A DNA stretch of 64,000 bases from Methanocellales archaeon. GTDB taxonomy: Archaea > Halobacteriota > UBA148 > JAUWXC01. Within the stretch, counting starts at the first letter, position 1; each line of letters starts with the position of its first letter. Made by a program: the position numbers and the translations under genes. Below the pieces are notes generated by a model, which did not search any database, was not told the DNA's origin, and worked only from the letters and a program-made list of their open reading frames with translations. The DNA lies in NCBI GenBank assembly GCA_030610945.1, contig JAUWQV010000003.1, positions 62,001-126,000 of the forward strand. The letters run 5' to 3'. Positions 10,892 through 22,139 of the stretch are shown piece by piece.

Positions 10892-11814
10892 TGGCCATCG
10901 AAAAGAAATTCGTTCAGGAAGGTCTGAAGAAATCCCGATTGCAAGAGTACTTTGCCAAAAGACTGAATAGAGTCGGCTATGGGGGAATGAAAATCACCAG
11001 GACGCCCATGGGTACGCAAATAACGATTTATGCGGAAAAACCAGGGATGGTTATCGGAAAAGGTGGAAGAACCATAAACGAGTTGACCAGAGAATTAAGC
11101 ACCAAATTCCAGATAGATAACCCCCAGATCGACGTACAAGAAGTCACAAAGCCAGAACTAAATGCACAGGTGATGGCGACCCGCCTGGCAAATGCACTGG
11201 AGAGGGGTTGGTACTTCAGAAAAGCTGGCCATTCTACGCTGCACCGAATAATGGATGCTGGAGCGCTGGGCTGCGAGATTATAATTTCCGGAAAGCTGAC
11301 AGGCCCAAGAAAAAGAACGGAGAAGTTATTAGCTGGATATATTAAACATGCTGGAGAACCGGTGGAGAGAATCGTTGACGAAGGTTTTGCCACTGCAATC
11401 AAAAAGTCGGGCATCATTGGCGTGAAGGTTAGAATCGTCCCGCCAGACGTGGAGCTGCCTGATGACTTCAAGATTGTAGAGGCTCCGTCAGAGGAAGTGC
11501 AGGTTGAAGAAAAACCAGAAGAGGAAAAAGCTAAAGAGAAGGCAGAGATATCCAAAGAAGACGTTGTTACAGCAGAAAAACAGCCTGAAGAAACGGCCGA
11601 AAAGGTGAAACCTGAGGCGGCGCCTGAAGAGGCAAAGCCGAAGGAGGAAAAAGTCGAGGCGCCCAAAGAAGAAGTTGCCAAAGTAGAAGAGCCTAAAAAG
11701 AAGCAGAAAGTCAAGGGTACAACCAAGAAAGCGAAAAAAGTGGCGAAAGTAGAGAAGAAGCCAGAAAAAACGAAGAAAAAACCTAAAACAAAAACCAAGA
11801 GCAGTGACAAATAA
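10891..11814 (+). CDS. rps3: Ribosomal protein uS3 with ~100-aa K/E/P-rich C-terminal tail
   Basis: KH domain [53 protein letters not shown]; tail [19 protein letters not shown]... Confidence 0.96.
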   Translation: MAIEKKFVQEGLKKSRLQEYFAKRLNRVGYGGMKITRTPMGTQITIYAEKPGMVIGKGGRTINELTRELSTKFQIDNPQIDVQEVTKPELNAQVMATRLANALERGWYFRKAGHSTLHRIMDAGALGCEIIISGKLTGPRKRTEKLLAGYIKHAGEPVERIVDEGFATAIKKSGIIGVKVRIVPPDVELPDDFKIVEAPSEEVQVEEKPEEEKAKEKAEISKEDVVTAEKQPEETAEKVKPEAAPEEAKPKEEKVEAPKEEVAKVEEPKKKQKVKGTTKKAKKVAKVEKKPEKTKKKPKTKTKSSDK

Positions 11815-12020
11815 TGGCAATTATACGACCTGACGAAATAAGAAAAATGACGCCCGATGAGAGGAAAGAGCAGATAACGAAGCTCAGCAGCGACCTCATC
11901 ATAGAGAGGGCAATGGCTTCTGCTGGTGGTGCACCAGAAAATCCTGGGAGGATTAAGGAGATGCGGCGCACGATTGCCAGAGTTAAAACCATTCAGCGAG
12001 AATTAGGAGAGGTAAAATGA
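11814..12020 (+). CDS. rpl29: Ribosomal protein uL29
   Basis: [60 protein letters not shown]. Confidence 0.96.
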   Translation: MAIIRPDEIRKMTPDERKEQITKLSSDLIIERAMASAGGAPENPGRIKEMRRTIARVKTIQRELGEVK

Positions 12021-12280
12021 AAATTACGCCAAAAAATCTGATTTATCACGAGTTGATTGGACTCCCAGCCAAGGTCGTTGAGAGTACAGATCCAAGCCTG
12101 GTTGGAATTGAAGGAAACGTCACCGATGAAACGCGGAATATGGTCACCATTGAGCATGGCGGCAAGGAGAAAAAAGTGGCAAAAGCAAACGCAAGCTTTG
12201 TATTTGCCCTGCCCGATGCCAAGGTCAAGGTCAATGGCAGATTGTTAGTTTCCCAGCCAGAAAACAGGATTAGGGGTTAA
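12017..12280 (+). CDS. rnp1: RNase P protein component 1 (Rpp29/Pop4)
   Basis: [36 protein letters not shown]; position between uL29 and uS17. Confidence 0.94.
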   Translation: MKITPKNLIYHELIGLPAKVVESTDPSLVGIEGNVTDETRNMVTIEHGGKEKKVAKANASFVFALPDAKVKVNGRLLVSQPENRIRG

Positions 12281-12283
12281 AGC

Positions 12284-12610
12284 ATGGCGAGGGATATTGG
12301 ATTAGATGTAGCGGCACCAAAAAATGAATGTGCTGATATAAACTGCCCATTTCACGGCACACTGCCCGTACGTGGACAAATCATAGAAGGAAAAGTCGTG
12401 AGCTCTAAAATGGACAAAACAGCAGTTGTCCAGCGAGAGTTCACCAAATGGAATCCCAAGTATGGGAGGTACAAGAAAGTGCGGTCAAAAATTCATGTGC
12501 ATAATCCACCCTGTATAAATGCAAAGGATGGCGACGTAGTCAAGATAGCAGAGTGTCGTCCGCTGAGCAAGACGAAGAAGTTCGCGATAATAGAGGTTAT
12601 AAAAAGGTGA
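12284..12610 (+). CDS. rps17: Ribosomal protein uS17
   Basis: [33 protein letters not shown]. Confidence 0.97.
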   Translation: MARDIGLDVAAPKNECADINCPFHGTLPVRGQIIEGKVVSSKMDKTAVVQREFTKWNPKYGRYKKVRSKIHVHNPPCINAKDGDVVKIAECRPLSKTKKFAIIEVIKR

Positions 12611-12617
12611 TGTCAAA

Positions 12618-13016
12618 ATGAAGGGGCATAAAGCCAAGATTCCACGTTCCGTGCAAACTGGCACTTTGCTTGAGTGCGTAGATAATTCCGGTGCGAGGAT
12701 ACTGCAGATAATTGCCGTTAAGAATTACAGAGGTGTAAAAAGGCGGTACCCTAAGGCAGGCATAGGGGACTTGGTTATTGTCTCTGTGAAAAAGGGATCA
12801 CCCGAAGTAAGAAAACAGATTTTCCACGCGGTTGTCATCAGACAGAAAAAGGAACTTCGCCGTCCAAGTGGCATCAGGGTAAAATTTGAGGACAATGCAG
12901 CCGTACTCACCGATGAAAATGGCGAGCCAAAGGGAACTGAGATCAAAGGTCCGGTAGCGAGGGAGGCGGCAGAGAGATTTTCCAAGATTGCATCTGCGGC
13001 GACGACGATTGTGTGA
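12618..13016 (+). CDS. rpl14: Ribosomal protein uL14
   Basis: [49 protein letters not shown]. Confidence 0.98.
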   Translation: MKGHKAKIPRSVQTGTLLECVDNSGARILQIIAVKNYRGVKRRYPKAGIGDLVIVSVKKGSPEVRKQIFHAVVIRQKKELRRPSGIRVKFEDNAAVLTDENGEPKGTEIKGPVAREAAERFSKIASAATTIV

Positions 13017-13030
13017 GGTAAAGAAAGGAA

Positions 13031-13381
13031 ATGACATCAAAACAACCAAGAAAACAGCGTAGGGAACGGGCGAAGGCGCCATTGCACAAGCGACAGAAGT
13101 ACTTGAGGGCACCCCTTAGCAAAGAGCTCAGAGAGAAATACTCCAAGCGAAATGCCCGCCCAGTCAAGGGTGATGTCGTGAAAGTAATGAGAGGGGACCA
13201 CGCTGGTACAGAGGGCAAAGTCCAGAGCATCGACCTTGCGCGAGGAGACATGACCATAGATGGAGTCACTGTCAAAAAAGCAGACGGCTCAGAGGTAGCA
13301 CGTCCGATCCATCCATCAAATGTTCAAATCACCAAATTATATCTCAAGGATAGACGTAGAGAGAAATGCTTGAAGAGGTAG
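13031..13381 (+). CDS. rpl24: Ribosomal protein uL24
   Basis: APLHKRQKYLRAPLSKELREKY...VKGDVVKVMRGDHAGTEGKV. Confidence 0.97.
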   Translation: MTSKQPRKQRRERAKAPLHKRQKYLRAPLSKELREKYSKRNARPVKGDVVKVMRGDHAGTEGKVQSIDLARGDMTIDGVTVKKADGSEVARPIHPSNVQITKLYLKDRRREKCLKR

Positions 13382-13394
13382 GAGAAAAGTACAT

Positions 13395-14078
13395 ATGCAT
13401 CAAAAAAGAATTTCAGCGCCCACCGCCTGGCCAATAACCAGAAAGACCAATAAATGGGTAGTTACACCAAGACCTGGCCCACACAAGACGTGTATGCCAC
13501 TTGCCATTATACTGCGCGATGTGTTAAAACTGGGAAATAATATCAAAGAGGTTAAGCACATGCTAAATAACGGGCAGGTGCTCGTGGATGGCGTAGTCAG
13601 GCGAGACCATAGATTTCCAGTGGGAATCTTCGATGCAATCTCGATTCCCGCCACCAAGAAGCATTACAGGGTATTATTTGACTCAAAGGGGCGGTTTATA
13701 CTCCTGCCCATCAAGGATTCAACCCTGAAACTATACAGGATCAATGGTAAGACTGTACTCAAAGGGGGAAAAGTCCAGCTTAATTTACATGATGGCTCAA
13801 ATGCCATCGCCACCAACAAGTATCGATCCGGCGATTCCGTCGTGCTCGAGCTACCGCAGCGAAAGATAAAACAGCACCTGGAACGCAAACCAGGCAATCT
13901 AGCGATGATTACTGGTGGACGGCACCGGGGAGAGATTGGAAGTATCAAAGAGTTGAAGCTGCTCAGGAGTTCACAACCGAACATGATGACTATGAAGACT
14001 GACAAGGAATTTGAGGTTATAGAAAATTACGTTTGCGTCGTCGGCACCAAAAAGCCAGCGATTGAACTGGGAGAGTAG
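13395..14078 (+). CDS. rps4e: Ribosomal protein eS4
   Basis: HQKRISAPTAWPITRKTNKWVVTPRPGPH...PLAIILRDVLKLGNNIKEVKHMLNNGQVLVDG. Confidence 0.97.
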   Translation: MHQKRISAPTAWPITRKTNKWVVTPRPGPHKTCMPLAIILRDVLKLGNNIKEVKHMLNNGQVLVDGVVRRDHRFPVGIFDAISIPATKKHYRVLFDSKGRFILLPIKDSTLKLYRINGKTVLKGGKVQLNLHDGSNAIATNKYRSGDSVVLELPQRKIKQHLERKPGNLAMITGGRHRGEIGSIKELKLLRSSQPNMMTMKTDKEFEVIENYVCVVGTKKPAIELGE

Positions 14079-14585
14079 ATGGCAGATATGAGACGTCCTA
14101 AAATCGACAAAGTAACAGTCAATATTGGCTTAGGAGAAGGAGGGCAGAGATTACTCAAAGCTGAGGATATCATGACGAAAGTAACAGGACAGAAACCAGT
14201 TAGGACAACCGCAAAGAAAACGATACAGGCATTCGAAATTAAAAAAGGAGAGCCTGTTGGGTGCATGGTAACACTCAGGAAAGACGCGGCAAAGAAATTC
14301 TTGAAATCTGCACTGGCGATAAAAGACAATATGCTGAATGATAGCCAGTTCGATAAAAGTGGCAATTTCTCCCTAGGTATTGAGGAACACACCGATTTCC
14401 CCAATATGCAGTACGATCCGGAAGTGGGGATATTTGGCATGGATGTTACTGTGGTCCTTAAACGACCGGGATATAGAATTGGCAAACGCAAGATTGGACT
14501 GCGAAAACTGCCCCGCAACCATAGATTGTCCAAGGAGGATGCGATTGCTTTTGTAAAAGAAGAGTTCGGAGTAGAGGTGGCATGA
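14079..14585 (+). CDS. rpl5: Ribosomal protein uL5
   Basis: [18 protein letters not shown]...[29 protein letters not shown]. Confidence 0.97.
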   Translation: MADMRRPKIDKVTVNIGLGEGGQRLLKAEDIMTKVTGQKPVRTTAKKTIQAFEIKKGEPVGCMVTLRKDAAKKFLKSALAIKDNMLNDSQFDKSGNFSLGIEEHTDFPNMQYDPEVGIFGMDVTVVLKRPGYRIGKRKIGLRKLPRNHRLSKEDAIAFVKEEFGVEVA

Positions 14586-14725
14586 CAGACAAGAAATTCG
14601 GACGAGGTGCACACTCCTGTAAAAGATGTGGAAGAAAACAAGGGTTGATAAGAAAGTATGGTATTTACCTATGCCGTCAGTGCTTTAGAGAAGTGGCACG
14701 CGATATGGGATTTAACAAGCATTGA
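14582..14725 (+). CDS. rps14: Ribosomal protein uS14 (47 aa, zinc-binding; absent from ORF track)
   Basis: ATGA overlap with uL5; [47 protein letters not shown]. Confidence 0.95.
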   Translation: MTDKKFGRGAHSCKRCGRKQGLIRKYGIYLCRQCFREVARDMGFNKH

Positions 14726-14734
14726 GGAGATTTG

Positions 14735-15124
14735 ATGACGTTAGTAGATTCAATTGCAAATGCACTGGTAATAATTAAAAATGCTGAATACGCAGGGAAG
14801 TCCGAGTGTACAATACACCCAGCATCGAAGTTGATTAGTAACATCCTCAATGTCATGAAGGACGAAAGCTACATTGATGAATTCGAGTTCATCGATGACA
14901 AGGGAGGGAAATTTATCGTCAACTTACATGGCAAAATCAACAAGTGCGGGGCCATAAAACCGCGATATTCCGTTAAAAAAGACGAATTTGAAAAATGGGA
15001 AAAGAGATATTTACCAGCAAGAGATTTTGGAATCCTCATACTATCAACCCCTGAAGGGGTTATGTCCCATGAAGAGGCAAAGAAAAGAGAGACCGGGGGC
15101 GTACTTCTCGCGTACGTATTTTAG
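14735..15124 (+). CDS. rps8: Ribosomal protein uS8
   Basis: [34 protein letters not shown]...GGVLLAYVF. Confidence 0.97.
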   Translation: MTLVDSIANALVIIKNAEYAGKSECTIHPASKLISNILNVMKDESYIDEFEFIDDKGGKFIVNLHGKINKCGAIKPRYSVKKDEFEKWEKRYLPARDFGILILSTPEGVMSHEEAKKRETGGVLLAYVF

Positions 15125-15133
15125 GTGAAGATA

Positions 15134-15658
15134 ATGAAGGAATCTAAAAAGATAATACCAATCCCAGAAGGCGTGAACGTTGAAGTAGATGGGAGTGTCA
15201 TCAAGGCCACCGGCCCAAAAGGAGAGTTGCAACGCGAGCTTGTGTTCCCTGGAATTAGCATTGAGAAGAAGGGTAATGAAGTAGTAGTGAGCACTAACAT
15301 CGCCAGAAGAAGAGAACGAGCGATGGTAGGCACGTTTACCTCGCACATCAGGAATGTGATGGTGGGCGTAACTGAGGGGTTTGAACGTAAATTAAGAATC
15401 ATTTACTCGCACTTTCCGATACAGGTGAAGGTTACAGGCGATATAGTGTCAATTAGCAATTTCTTGGGAGAACGGAAACCAAGAAAGGCGAAGATGTTGG
15501 GCAATTCAAACGTCCAGGTTAGTGGTGATGAAGTAATCGTTACGGGTACGGACAAAGAGATGGTTTGTCAAACTGCCGCAAATATCGAGCAGGCAACCAG
15601 AATTAAGAGGTTCGATCCCAGAGTGTTCCAAGATGGGATATATGTAGTAGAGGAATAA
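15134..15658 (+). CDS. rpl6: Ribosomal protein uL6
   Basis: IIPIPEGVNVEVDGSVIKATGPKGELQREL...GTDKEMVCQTAANIEQATRIKRFDPRVFQDGIYV. Confidence 0.97.
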   Translation: MKESKKIIPIPEGVNVEVDGSVIKATGPKGELQRELVFPGISIEKKGNEVVVSTNIARRRERAMVGTFTSHIRNVMVGVTEGFERKLRIIYSHFPIQVKVTGDIVSISNFLGERKPRKAKMLGNSNVQVSGDEVIVTGTDKEMVCQTAANIEQATRIKRFDPRVFQDGIYVVEE

Positions 15659-15662
15659 AAAA

Positions 15663-16325
15663 ATGGACAAGACAATTAAGGGACTTCCTAAGGTAAAAGG
15701 AATGGGCAAAGCAAAATCTGATGCACTATACCAGGCAGGATTTACCTCTACAGAGAGCATTCAACAAGCCACACTAGATGACCTCGTGACCGTCAAGGGC
15801 ATTACTGCACCCCTAGCAAAAGATATCAAAAAGGCGGCAGGGGGGGCAAAGCCTATAGTTAAAAAGAAGGCATCAAAGGAAGTATCCACAAAGAAGAAGA
15901 CATCAAAGAAGACCGCAGCAAAGCCTGGCAAAGTGCTCTCGGATGTTAAAAAACGCCTCCTTAAGGTGAGAAAAAAGCAAAAAAGCAAAAAACCTGCCTT
16001 TAGGCACCATGATTCGCATAAGAAAAAGAGGGTTGGCGAGAGCTGGAGGCGCCCCAGAGGGATTCACAACAAGTTGCGTAGCGGAATAGCCGCGAAAGGT
16101 ACGCTAGTACAGATTGGATACAGAAGCCCCAATGAAGTAAGAGGACTGCATCCATCGGGCTATGAAGAGGTATTGGTACACAGGCCCAGTGATGTTGAAA
16201 AAGTCGATGCAACTATGCAGGCAATCAGGGTCAGCGGCAAGGTCGGTACCAAGAAGCGATTGGATATAGAAGAGATAGCAGAAGAGCTTGGTGTTAAGAT
16301 ATTAAATCCAATGAGGAAGGAGTGA
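15663..16325 (+). CDS. rpl32e: Ribosomal protein eL32 with N-terminal helix-hairpin-helix extension
   Basis: C-terminal eL32 [28 protein letters not shown]-terminal [40 protein letters not shown] resembles HhH. Confidence 0.94.
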   Translation: MDKTIKGLPKVKGMGKAKSDALYQAGFTSTESIQQATLDDLVTVKGITAPLAKDIKKAAGGAKPIVKKKASKEVSTKKKTSKKTAAKPGKVLSDVKKRLLKVRKKQKSKKPAFRHHDSHKKKRVGESWRRPRGIHNKLRSGIAAKGTLVQIGYRSPNEVRGLHPSGYEEVLVHRPSDVEKVDATMQAIRVSGKVGTKKRLDIEEIAEELGVKILNPMRKE

Positions 16326-16326
16326 C

Positions 16327-16782
16327 ATGGCAGACCTATCCAACCAAAAAAGAATGGCCGCCGAGATTCTTGGAATTGGCGAAACACGGGTATGGATGGA
16401 TGGTGAGAGATTAGATGATATCGCCGCTGCAATTACGCGAGCTGATATCCGCACCCTAATTGAAGAAGGTGCCATCAAACGAAAACCCAAGAAAGGTGTT
16501 AGCAAGGGACGGGCGCGAGCTAGGATGACTAAACGCAAGTATGGGCATCGAAAAGGGCACGGCAGCAGGAGAGGTGCAAAAGGTGCCAGAACGCCAAAGA
16601 AAGAGCAGTGGATGAAGCGCATTAGAGCCCTCAGACAGAGACTGAGAACGCTCAGGGATGAGAGCACAATAGATGCAACTACATACCGCAAACTATACAA
16701 TAAAGCAAAAGGCGGGGAGTTTAGAAGCGTCGCACACCTAAACGCCCACCTAGAAAGCACAGGGATTATTAAGGAGACATAA
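16327..16782 (+). CDS. rpl19e: Ribosomal protein eL19
   Basis: [47 protein letters not shown]. Confidence 0.97.
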   Translation: MADLSNQKRMAAEILGIGETRVWMDGERLDDIAAAITRADIRTLIEEGAIKRKPKKGVSKGRARARMTKRKYGHRKGHGSRRGAKGARTPKKEQWMKRIRALRQRLRTLRDESTIDATTYRKLYNKAKGGEFRSVAHLNAHLESTGIIKET

Positions 16783-16783
16783 C

Positions 16784-17329
16784 ATGGCAAAAGGTCCAAG
16801 ACATCGGATTTCGTTCAGACGCAGAAGAGAGCACAAAACGAACTACTACCAGAGGCTTAGATTATTATTATCGCAAAAGCCACGAGTGGTAGTACGAAGA
16901 AGTTCGAGGCACATGATAGTGCAACTTATATCGCCCAGCGAGAGTGGAGATGTCATTCTGGCGTCGGCAACCTCGGCAGAGCTCCAAAAATTTGGATATG
17001 AAGGCGCGACCGGAAACACCCCAGCCGCATACCTAACAGGACTGCTATTCGGCCTGAGGGCACTGAAAGCAGGACATGGGAATGGCGTGCTAGATATTGG
17101 TCTGCACCCATCAAAGGTAGGCACAAGGATTTACGCCGCACTAAAGGGCACAATTGACGCTGGAATGGATGTCCCGCATAACTCATCCATACTTCCAAGC
17201 GATGAGCGAATTAAGGGAGAACACATTGCCAAGTATGCCAACGAGAAGGGGCTGAAATCAGATATGCCAGATCAGTTTGACAAGACTAAGAAAAAAATAT
17301 TGAGCGAATTCGCTAAAAAAGGTGAGTAG
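16784..17329 (+). CDS. rpl18: Ribosomal protein uL18
   Basis: [38 protein letters not shown]. Confidence 0.97.
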   Translation: MAKGPRHRISFRRRREHKTNYYQRLRLLLSQKPRVVVRRSSRHMIVQLISPSESGDVILASATSAELQKFGYEGATGNTPAAYLTGLLFGLRALKAGHGNGVLDIGLHPSKVGTRIYAALKGTIDAGMDVPHNSSILPSDERIKGEHIAKYANEKGLKSDMPDQFDKTKKKILSEFAKKGE

Positions 17330-17334
17330 ATAGT

Positions 17335-17940
17335 ATGAAGTTTCGTGAAGAGACCTGGGTGCCAAAGACCAAACTGGGCAAAATGGTACAAGAAGGACAG
17401 ATTACCTCATTAGAGGAGGTGTTCGCCTCTGGACTACCCCTAAAGGAGGCTTTGATCATAGATACTTTGTTGCCAGAACTGGTGGATGAAGTTTTGGACA
17501 TCAACATGGTCCAACGGATGACGGATTCAGGGCGCAGGGTGAAGTTTAGGGCAACAGTTGTCGTAGGGAATAATGATGGCTACGTTGGTGTAGGGGTCGG
17601 CAAGGATGTGCAGGTAGGGTCTGCTATCAAAAAGGCAATCAGTGACGCCAAATTGAATCTTATTCCAGTCAAAAGGGGTTGTGGTTCCTGGGAGTGTGGA
17701 TGCCAACAGCAGCATAGCGTCCCGTTTGAAGTCAAGGGAAAAGCTGGTAGCGCCACGGTAACACTTAAGCCGGCACCACAAGGACTAGGGATAGCTGCGG
17801 GTGAAACCGCCAAAAAGGTACTGACGCTGGCGGGCATTAAGGATGTGTGGACTGAAACTAGTGGAAAAACCAGGACAACCTTGAACTTCGCCAAGGCCAC
17901 CTATGAAGCGCTTAAACAAACTGCGATAATGAGGCGTTAA
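17335..17940 (+). CDS. rps5: Ribosomal protein uS5
   Basis: [35 protein letters not shown]...[10 protein letters not shown]. Confidence 0.97.
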   Translation: MKFREETWVPKTKLGKMVQEGQITSLEEVFASGLPLKEALIIDTLLPELVDEVLDINMVQRMTDSGRRVKFRATVVVGNNDGYVGVGVGKDVQVGSAIKKAISDAKLNLIPVKRGCGSWECGCQQQHSVPFEVKGKAGSATVTLKPAPQGLGIAAGETAKKVLTLAGIKDVWTETSGKTRTTLNFAKATYEALKQTAIMRR

Positions 17941-17941
17941 A

Positions 17942-18403
17942 ATGTATGCGATAATCAGGCTGAGGGGCCGCGTTAAGATCAAGCGAGAAGTAGAAGATAC
18001 ACTAAAAATGTTGCGCCTTAATAGAGTCAATCACTGCGCCGTGGTAGATGAAACGCCAAATTATAAGGGCATGATTCAAAAAGTGAAGGATTACGTAGCA
18101 TGGGGAAACATCAACGCAGACTCACTCGCCCTTATTCTCTGTAACAGGGGTGAACTTGAAGGGGGTGCGCCAATTACGGATGAATACGTGAAAGAAAACA
18201 CGAAGTGCAAATCAATAGAGGAGTTTGCCAAGGCGGTCTGCGAGAAAAAGGCATCACTCAAGGATATGCCAAGGCTTACACCTGTGTTCAGGCTTCATCC
18301 CCCGCGTAAAGGGCATAGGGGCATCAAGAAGACATTTCAACAGGGCGGAGCTCTTGGATCCTATGGCAAGGAGATTAACACGCTGATTAAGCAGATGCGG
18401 TGA
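17942..18403 (+). CDS. rpl30: Ribosomal protein uL30
   Basis: [44 protein letters not shown]. Confidence 0.97.
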   Translation: MYAIIRLRGRVKIKREVEDTLKMLRLNRVNHCAVVDETPNYKGMIQKVKDYVAWGNINADSLALILCNRGELEGGAPITDEYVKENTKCKSIEEFAKAVCEKKASLKDMPRLTPVFRLHPPRKGHRGIKKTFQQGGALGSYGKEINTLIKQMR

Positions 18404-18409
18404 TGGTAA

Positions 18410-18841
18410 ATGGTACAGCAGAAGACGAAAAAATATAGGGGCTCGAGAACCTTTGGCGCTGGCACACATAAGAACCGCAGGGGTGGTGGCAGCAGGGGTG
18501 GCAGAGGAAATGCAGGAGGGTGCAAACATCACTTTGTCAGGGCATTACAAGAGGGCAGACCTTTTGGAAAATACGGCTTCAAGCGACCCCTTAAAGTCAT
18601 CAGCAAAAAGGCAACCATAAATGTTGGTATGCTTGACCAGATTTCCAATGACCTGCTTTCTGCAAAAATGGCGAAAGAAAAAGATGGAACAATTCACATT
18701 GATATTGGCAAGATTGGCGCAGATAAGGTGCTTGGCGGTGGCAAGGTGACTAAAAAGCTTGTCATCACAGCAAGCGAATTTTCCGAGACCGCGAAGAGCA
18801 AAATAGAGAGCGCGGGTGGCAAATGCGTCCTCGCCAAATGA
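18410..18841 (+). CDS. rpl15: Ribosomal protein uL15
   Basis: KTKKYRGSRTFGAGTHKNRRGGGSRGGRGNAGGCKHH. Confidence 0.97.
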   Translation: MVQQKTKKYRGSRTFGAGTHKNRRGGGSRGGRGNAGGCKHHFVRALQEGRPFGKYGFKRPLKVISKKATINVGMLDQISNDLLSAKMAKEKDGTIHIDIGKIGADKVLGGGKVTKKLVITASEFSETAKSKIESAGGKCVLAK

Positions 18842-18848
18842 GGTGTAA

Positions 18849-20348
18849 ATGACAGACGAAGCAGGCATCAAGGGCCGCTTGGAGCCTTTTCTTAATCGCC
18901 TACCAGCGGTAAAACAACCTGAAGGGCATATCCACCTCAAAAACAAGCTGATGTGGACTGGTGCCATACTCATAACCTATTTTGCACTTACGAATGTTCC
19001 CTTGTTTGGCCTTGCGCCGGAATCACAGGACCTGTTCGCAATGTATAGGGCGATTATGGCAGGCGCCTCTGGTTCAATTGTGCTGTTAGGCATAGGGCCA
19101 ATCGTTACAGCCTCGATTATCCTGCAGCTATTCGTTGGCGCAGACATCATCAAGTTAGACCTAAGCAATCCCAGCGATCAAGCGATATTTCAAGGTGCAC
19201 AAAAGCTACTTGTGCTCGTCATGATCGTTTTGGAAACCGTGCCGCAAATAATCGGCGGATATCTGCGACCCGATGTTGCGCTGGCTAGTACGCTGGGCAT
19301 TTCCCCAGGCATATTAACCTGGATTATCTTTACTCAGGTTTGTATCGGCGGACTCTTAATCCTGTTTATGGATGAAGTGGTGTCAAAATGGGGCATCGGC
19401 TCTGGTGTCGGCTTGTTCATCGTTGCTGGAATATCCCAGGCCCTGGTCGGCGGCATCTTTAACTGGCAGATTGATTATAGCGGACTTGCAATCGGCCTCA
19501 TTCCGAGATGGCAACACATACTCACCACCATACCCGTTTCACAATTGCTCAGTGAAAGTGGATTAGTATTCCTTCTGCTCAGGGGAGGCGTTCTTGCCTT
19601 GATTTGCACGATCGTCGTCTTTCTGGTGGTCACATATGTAGAGAGCGTTAGGATAGAGATTCCATTATCGCATTCCGCGGTAAGGGGTGCAAGAGGGCGT
19701 TTTCCAGTAAAATTAATCTATGCGAGCGTTCTGCCCATGATACTTGTCAGGGCGCTACAGGCAAATATCCAGATGCTCGGAATGCTACTCTGGAATAGCA
19801 ACCTGCCTTTCATAGGGCATAATCCTAGTATAGGGGCCTTTAGCGGAAACATGGCAATCTCAGGCATAATGTACTACCTAGGGCCGCTGCACGGCCCTGG
19901 AGACTGGATTCCTTCCTTGGTATGGCAAAATCCTGAACTGGTACACCTCCAGTTATGGCAGATCGCTCTTAGAGTGACAACGGACATGACCGTGATGATC
20001 GTCGGTGGCATGATCTTTGCGATATTCTGGATCGAGACCAGCGGCATGGGAGCAAAATCCGTCGCAGCCCAGATTCAACGCTCCGGTATGCAAATCCCTG
20101 GATTTAGACGTGATGTCGGCGCGCTCGAGAGGGTCATGCAGCGCTATATACCAAAGGTCACGATAATCGGTGGTGCGTTCGTTGGAGCGCTCACGGTCAT
20201 AGCGAGCCTGTTTGGCCTAATTGGAAACGTCGGCGGCATGGGGCTTTTGCTGACGGTGAGCATCGTCTACCAGATGTACGAGCAACTAGCATCAGAACAG
20301 ATGATGGAGATGCATCCAATGATGAGAAAATTCCTAGGAGGAGAGTGA
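18849..20348 (+). CDS. secY: Protein translocase subunit SecY
   Basis: Multi-TM; GIGPIVTASIILQLFVGADIIKLDL; RIEIPLSHSAVRGARGRFPVKLIYASVLPMILVRALQANIQ. Confidence 0.98.
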   Translation: MTDEAGIKGRLEPFLNRLPAVKQPEGHIHLKNKLMWTGAILITYFALTNVPLFGLAPESQDLFAMYRAIMAGASGSIVLLGIGPIVTASIILQLFVGADIIKLDLSNPSDQAIFQGAQKLLVLVMIVLETVPQIIGGYLRPDVALASTLGISPGILTWIIFTQVCIGGLLILFMDEVVSKWGIGSGVGLFIVAGISQALVGGIFNWQIDYSGLAIGLIPRWQHILTTIPVSQLLSESGLVFLLLRGGVLALICTIVVFLVVTYVESVRIEIPLSHSAVRGARGRFPVKLIYASVLPMILVRALQANIQMLGMLLWNSNLPFIGHNPSIGAFSGNMAISGIMYYLGPLHGPGDWIPSLVWQNPELVHLQLWQIALRVTTDMTVMIVGGMIFAIFWIETSGMGAKSVAAQIQRSGMQIPGFRRDVGALERVMQRYIPKVTIIGGAFVGALTVIASLFGLIGNVGGMGLLLTVSIVYQMYEQLASEQMMEMHPMMRKFLGGE

Positions 20349-20353
20349 TTAAA

Positions 20354-21007
20354 ATGAAATTTGTACTTCTTGGTCCACCGGGTGCTGGCAAGGGCACCCA
20401 AGCAGAGAAGTTAGCCAAAAAATATGGCATCCCGCACATAGCCACAGGGGATATCTTACGGCAGAGTGTAAAAGATAGAACCAAATCAGGAATGTTAGCA
20501 AAATCCTACATGGACAAAGGCGAATTAGTGCCAGACCAGATCCTTATAGGCATTATAAGAGATAGGCTATCTAATCCAGATTGTTCAAAAGGGTTTATCT
20601 TGGATGGATTCCCAAGGACGGTAACACAAGCAGATGCGTTGTCGAGTATTTTGCGTAGGTTAAATCAAAAACTCAATGGAATGATTAATTTAGAGGTGCC
20701 ACAAGAAAAGGTGATTGCACGACTCTCCAGCAGGAGGGTATGCAGGTCATGCGGCACGAATTACCACATAGAATTTAACCCACCCAAAGAGGAGGGTAAA
20801 TGCGACAAGTGCGACGGACAGCTATACCAGAGAGATGATGACAAGGAAGAGTCAATCCAGAACAGGCTCAAGGTGTACCAGCGCCAGACAGAGCCCCTCA
20901 TAAAATATTACAAAAAAGAGGGGTTGCTGATTCCGGTAGATGGAGCAAAAGATATATCGGCAGTATTTGAGGACCTTTGCACGATTGTTGAGGGTGTAAA
21001 AAAATGA
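20354..21007 (+). CDS. adk: Adenylate kinase
   Basis: MKFVLLGPPGAGKGTQAEKLAKKYGIPHIATGDILR; GFILDGFPRTVTQAD; zinc lid CRSCG...CDKCDG. Confidence 0.98.
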   Translation: MKFVLLGPPGAGKGTQAEKLAKKYGIPHIATGDILRQSVKDRTKSGMLAKSYMDKGELVPDQILIGIIRDRLSNPDCSKGFILDGFPRTVTQADALSSILRRLNQKLNGMINLEVPQEKVIARLSSRRVCRSCGTNYHIEFNPPKEEGKCDKCDGQLYQRDDDKEESIQNRLKVYQRQTEPLIKYYKKEGLLIPVDGAKDISAVFEDLCTIVEGVKK

Positions 21008-21609
21008 AGAGCAAGTTTAAAGATATCTTGGATAAGGCAGCGATGATTGCCGGGTTTGGCCTTATCATTGGATTTATGAACCAGGGATTTCGCGAGTCGC
21101 TCGGAGCGACGATGGACGTTCTATTAGGTCCTCTGACCGTTTTTCCAGTATACATCGTGATATTCATCTTGGCTATGGTCACGGGCCTGTACACGTCGCT
21201 TATGCAGAAATGTACCATCGACTGGGAAAAAACCAGGCGTGCTACCGAGCAGATGAAGCAATTCCAAAGGGAGTTTAAGGAGGCGCAGTTGTCGGAGAAC
21301 AAACACAAGTTAAAGAAACTGGAGGGGGAAAGGGGAGATATCATGAAGATGCAAGCTGAGATGTCAAAACAGCAGCTCAAGCCCATGGCATATATCATGC
21401 TGGTGACGTTGCCGGTATTCGGCTGGCTGTATTACTTAATGTTCACCTTGAACCCAACGGCCGAAATCGTCTTACCATTTTACGGTCTTAAAATACTAGC
21501 AACCGATAAAGTTCTTAAATTCATACCAGTATGGATATTCTGGTATGCCCTTTGCTCCATGTCGGTGAGCCAAATAATCCGGAAGGCGTTGAACATGGGT
21601 GGGGCATAA
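21004..21609 (+). CDS. EMC3/TMCO1 (DUF106, YidC/Oxa1-like) membrane protein
   Basis: TM segments with coiled-coil QMKQFQREFKEAQLSENKHKLKKLEGERGDIMKMQAEMSKQQLKPM; position between adk and cmk. Confidence 0.88.
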   Translation: MKSKFKDILDKAAMIAGFGLIIGFMNQGFRESLGATMDVLLGPLTVFPVYIVIFILAMVTGLYTSLMQKCTIDWEKTRRATEQMKQFQREFKEAQLSENKHKLKKLEGERGDIMKMQAEMSKQQLKPMAYIMLVTLPVFGWLYYLMFTLNPTAEIVLPFYGLKILATDKVLKFIPVWIFWYALCSMSVSQIIRKALNMGGA

Positions 21610-21611
21610 TC

Positions 21612-22139
21612 ATGATTATCACACTAAGCGGATTGCCTGGCAGCGGTACAACTACCATAGCAAAAACCGTCGCGAGCCGGCTCAAGCTGAAAGTGATATC
21701 TGCCGGAGACACATTCAGAGAGATAGCAGCCGAGCAAAATATGACGCTTTCCGAGTTTGGGAAACTGGCAGAATCTAACACGGAAATAGACCAGACAATT
21801 GACCAAAGACAAGCCCAGATTGCGAAAGAGGGAGATAATCTCTTAGTCGAGGGGCGGCTCTCTGGATGGATGGTAGAAAACGCTGACCTCAAAATATGGC
21901 TCAAAACGCCGATTGAAGTGCGATGTGAGCGAATTGCAAAGAGAGATGACATACCGCTGGAACAAGCAATGCGCGAAACAAAGGAGAGAGAGAAATGCGA
22001 GGCGGTGCGATACCACAAGCACTATGACATCAATATCGGCAATCTGGAGCCTTATGACCTGATAATCGATTCATCAAAATGGGACGGCAACAGCATCGCG
22101 GAGATAGTTGGTTGTTCCATAGAGTTGAGTGCTAAATGA
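21612..22139 (+). CDS. cmk: Cytidylate kinase
   Basis: MIITLSGLPGSGTTTIAKTVASRLKLKVISAGDTFREIA. Confidence 0.95.
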   Translation: MIITLSGLPGSGTTTIAKTVASRLKLKVISAGDTFREIAAEQNMTLSEFGKLAESNTEIDQTIDQRQAQIAKEGDNLLVEGRLSGWMVENADLKIWLKTPIEVRCERIAKRDDIPLEQAMRETKEREKCEAVRYHKHYDINIGNLEPYDLIIDSSKWDGNSIAEIVGCSIELSAK

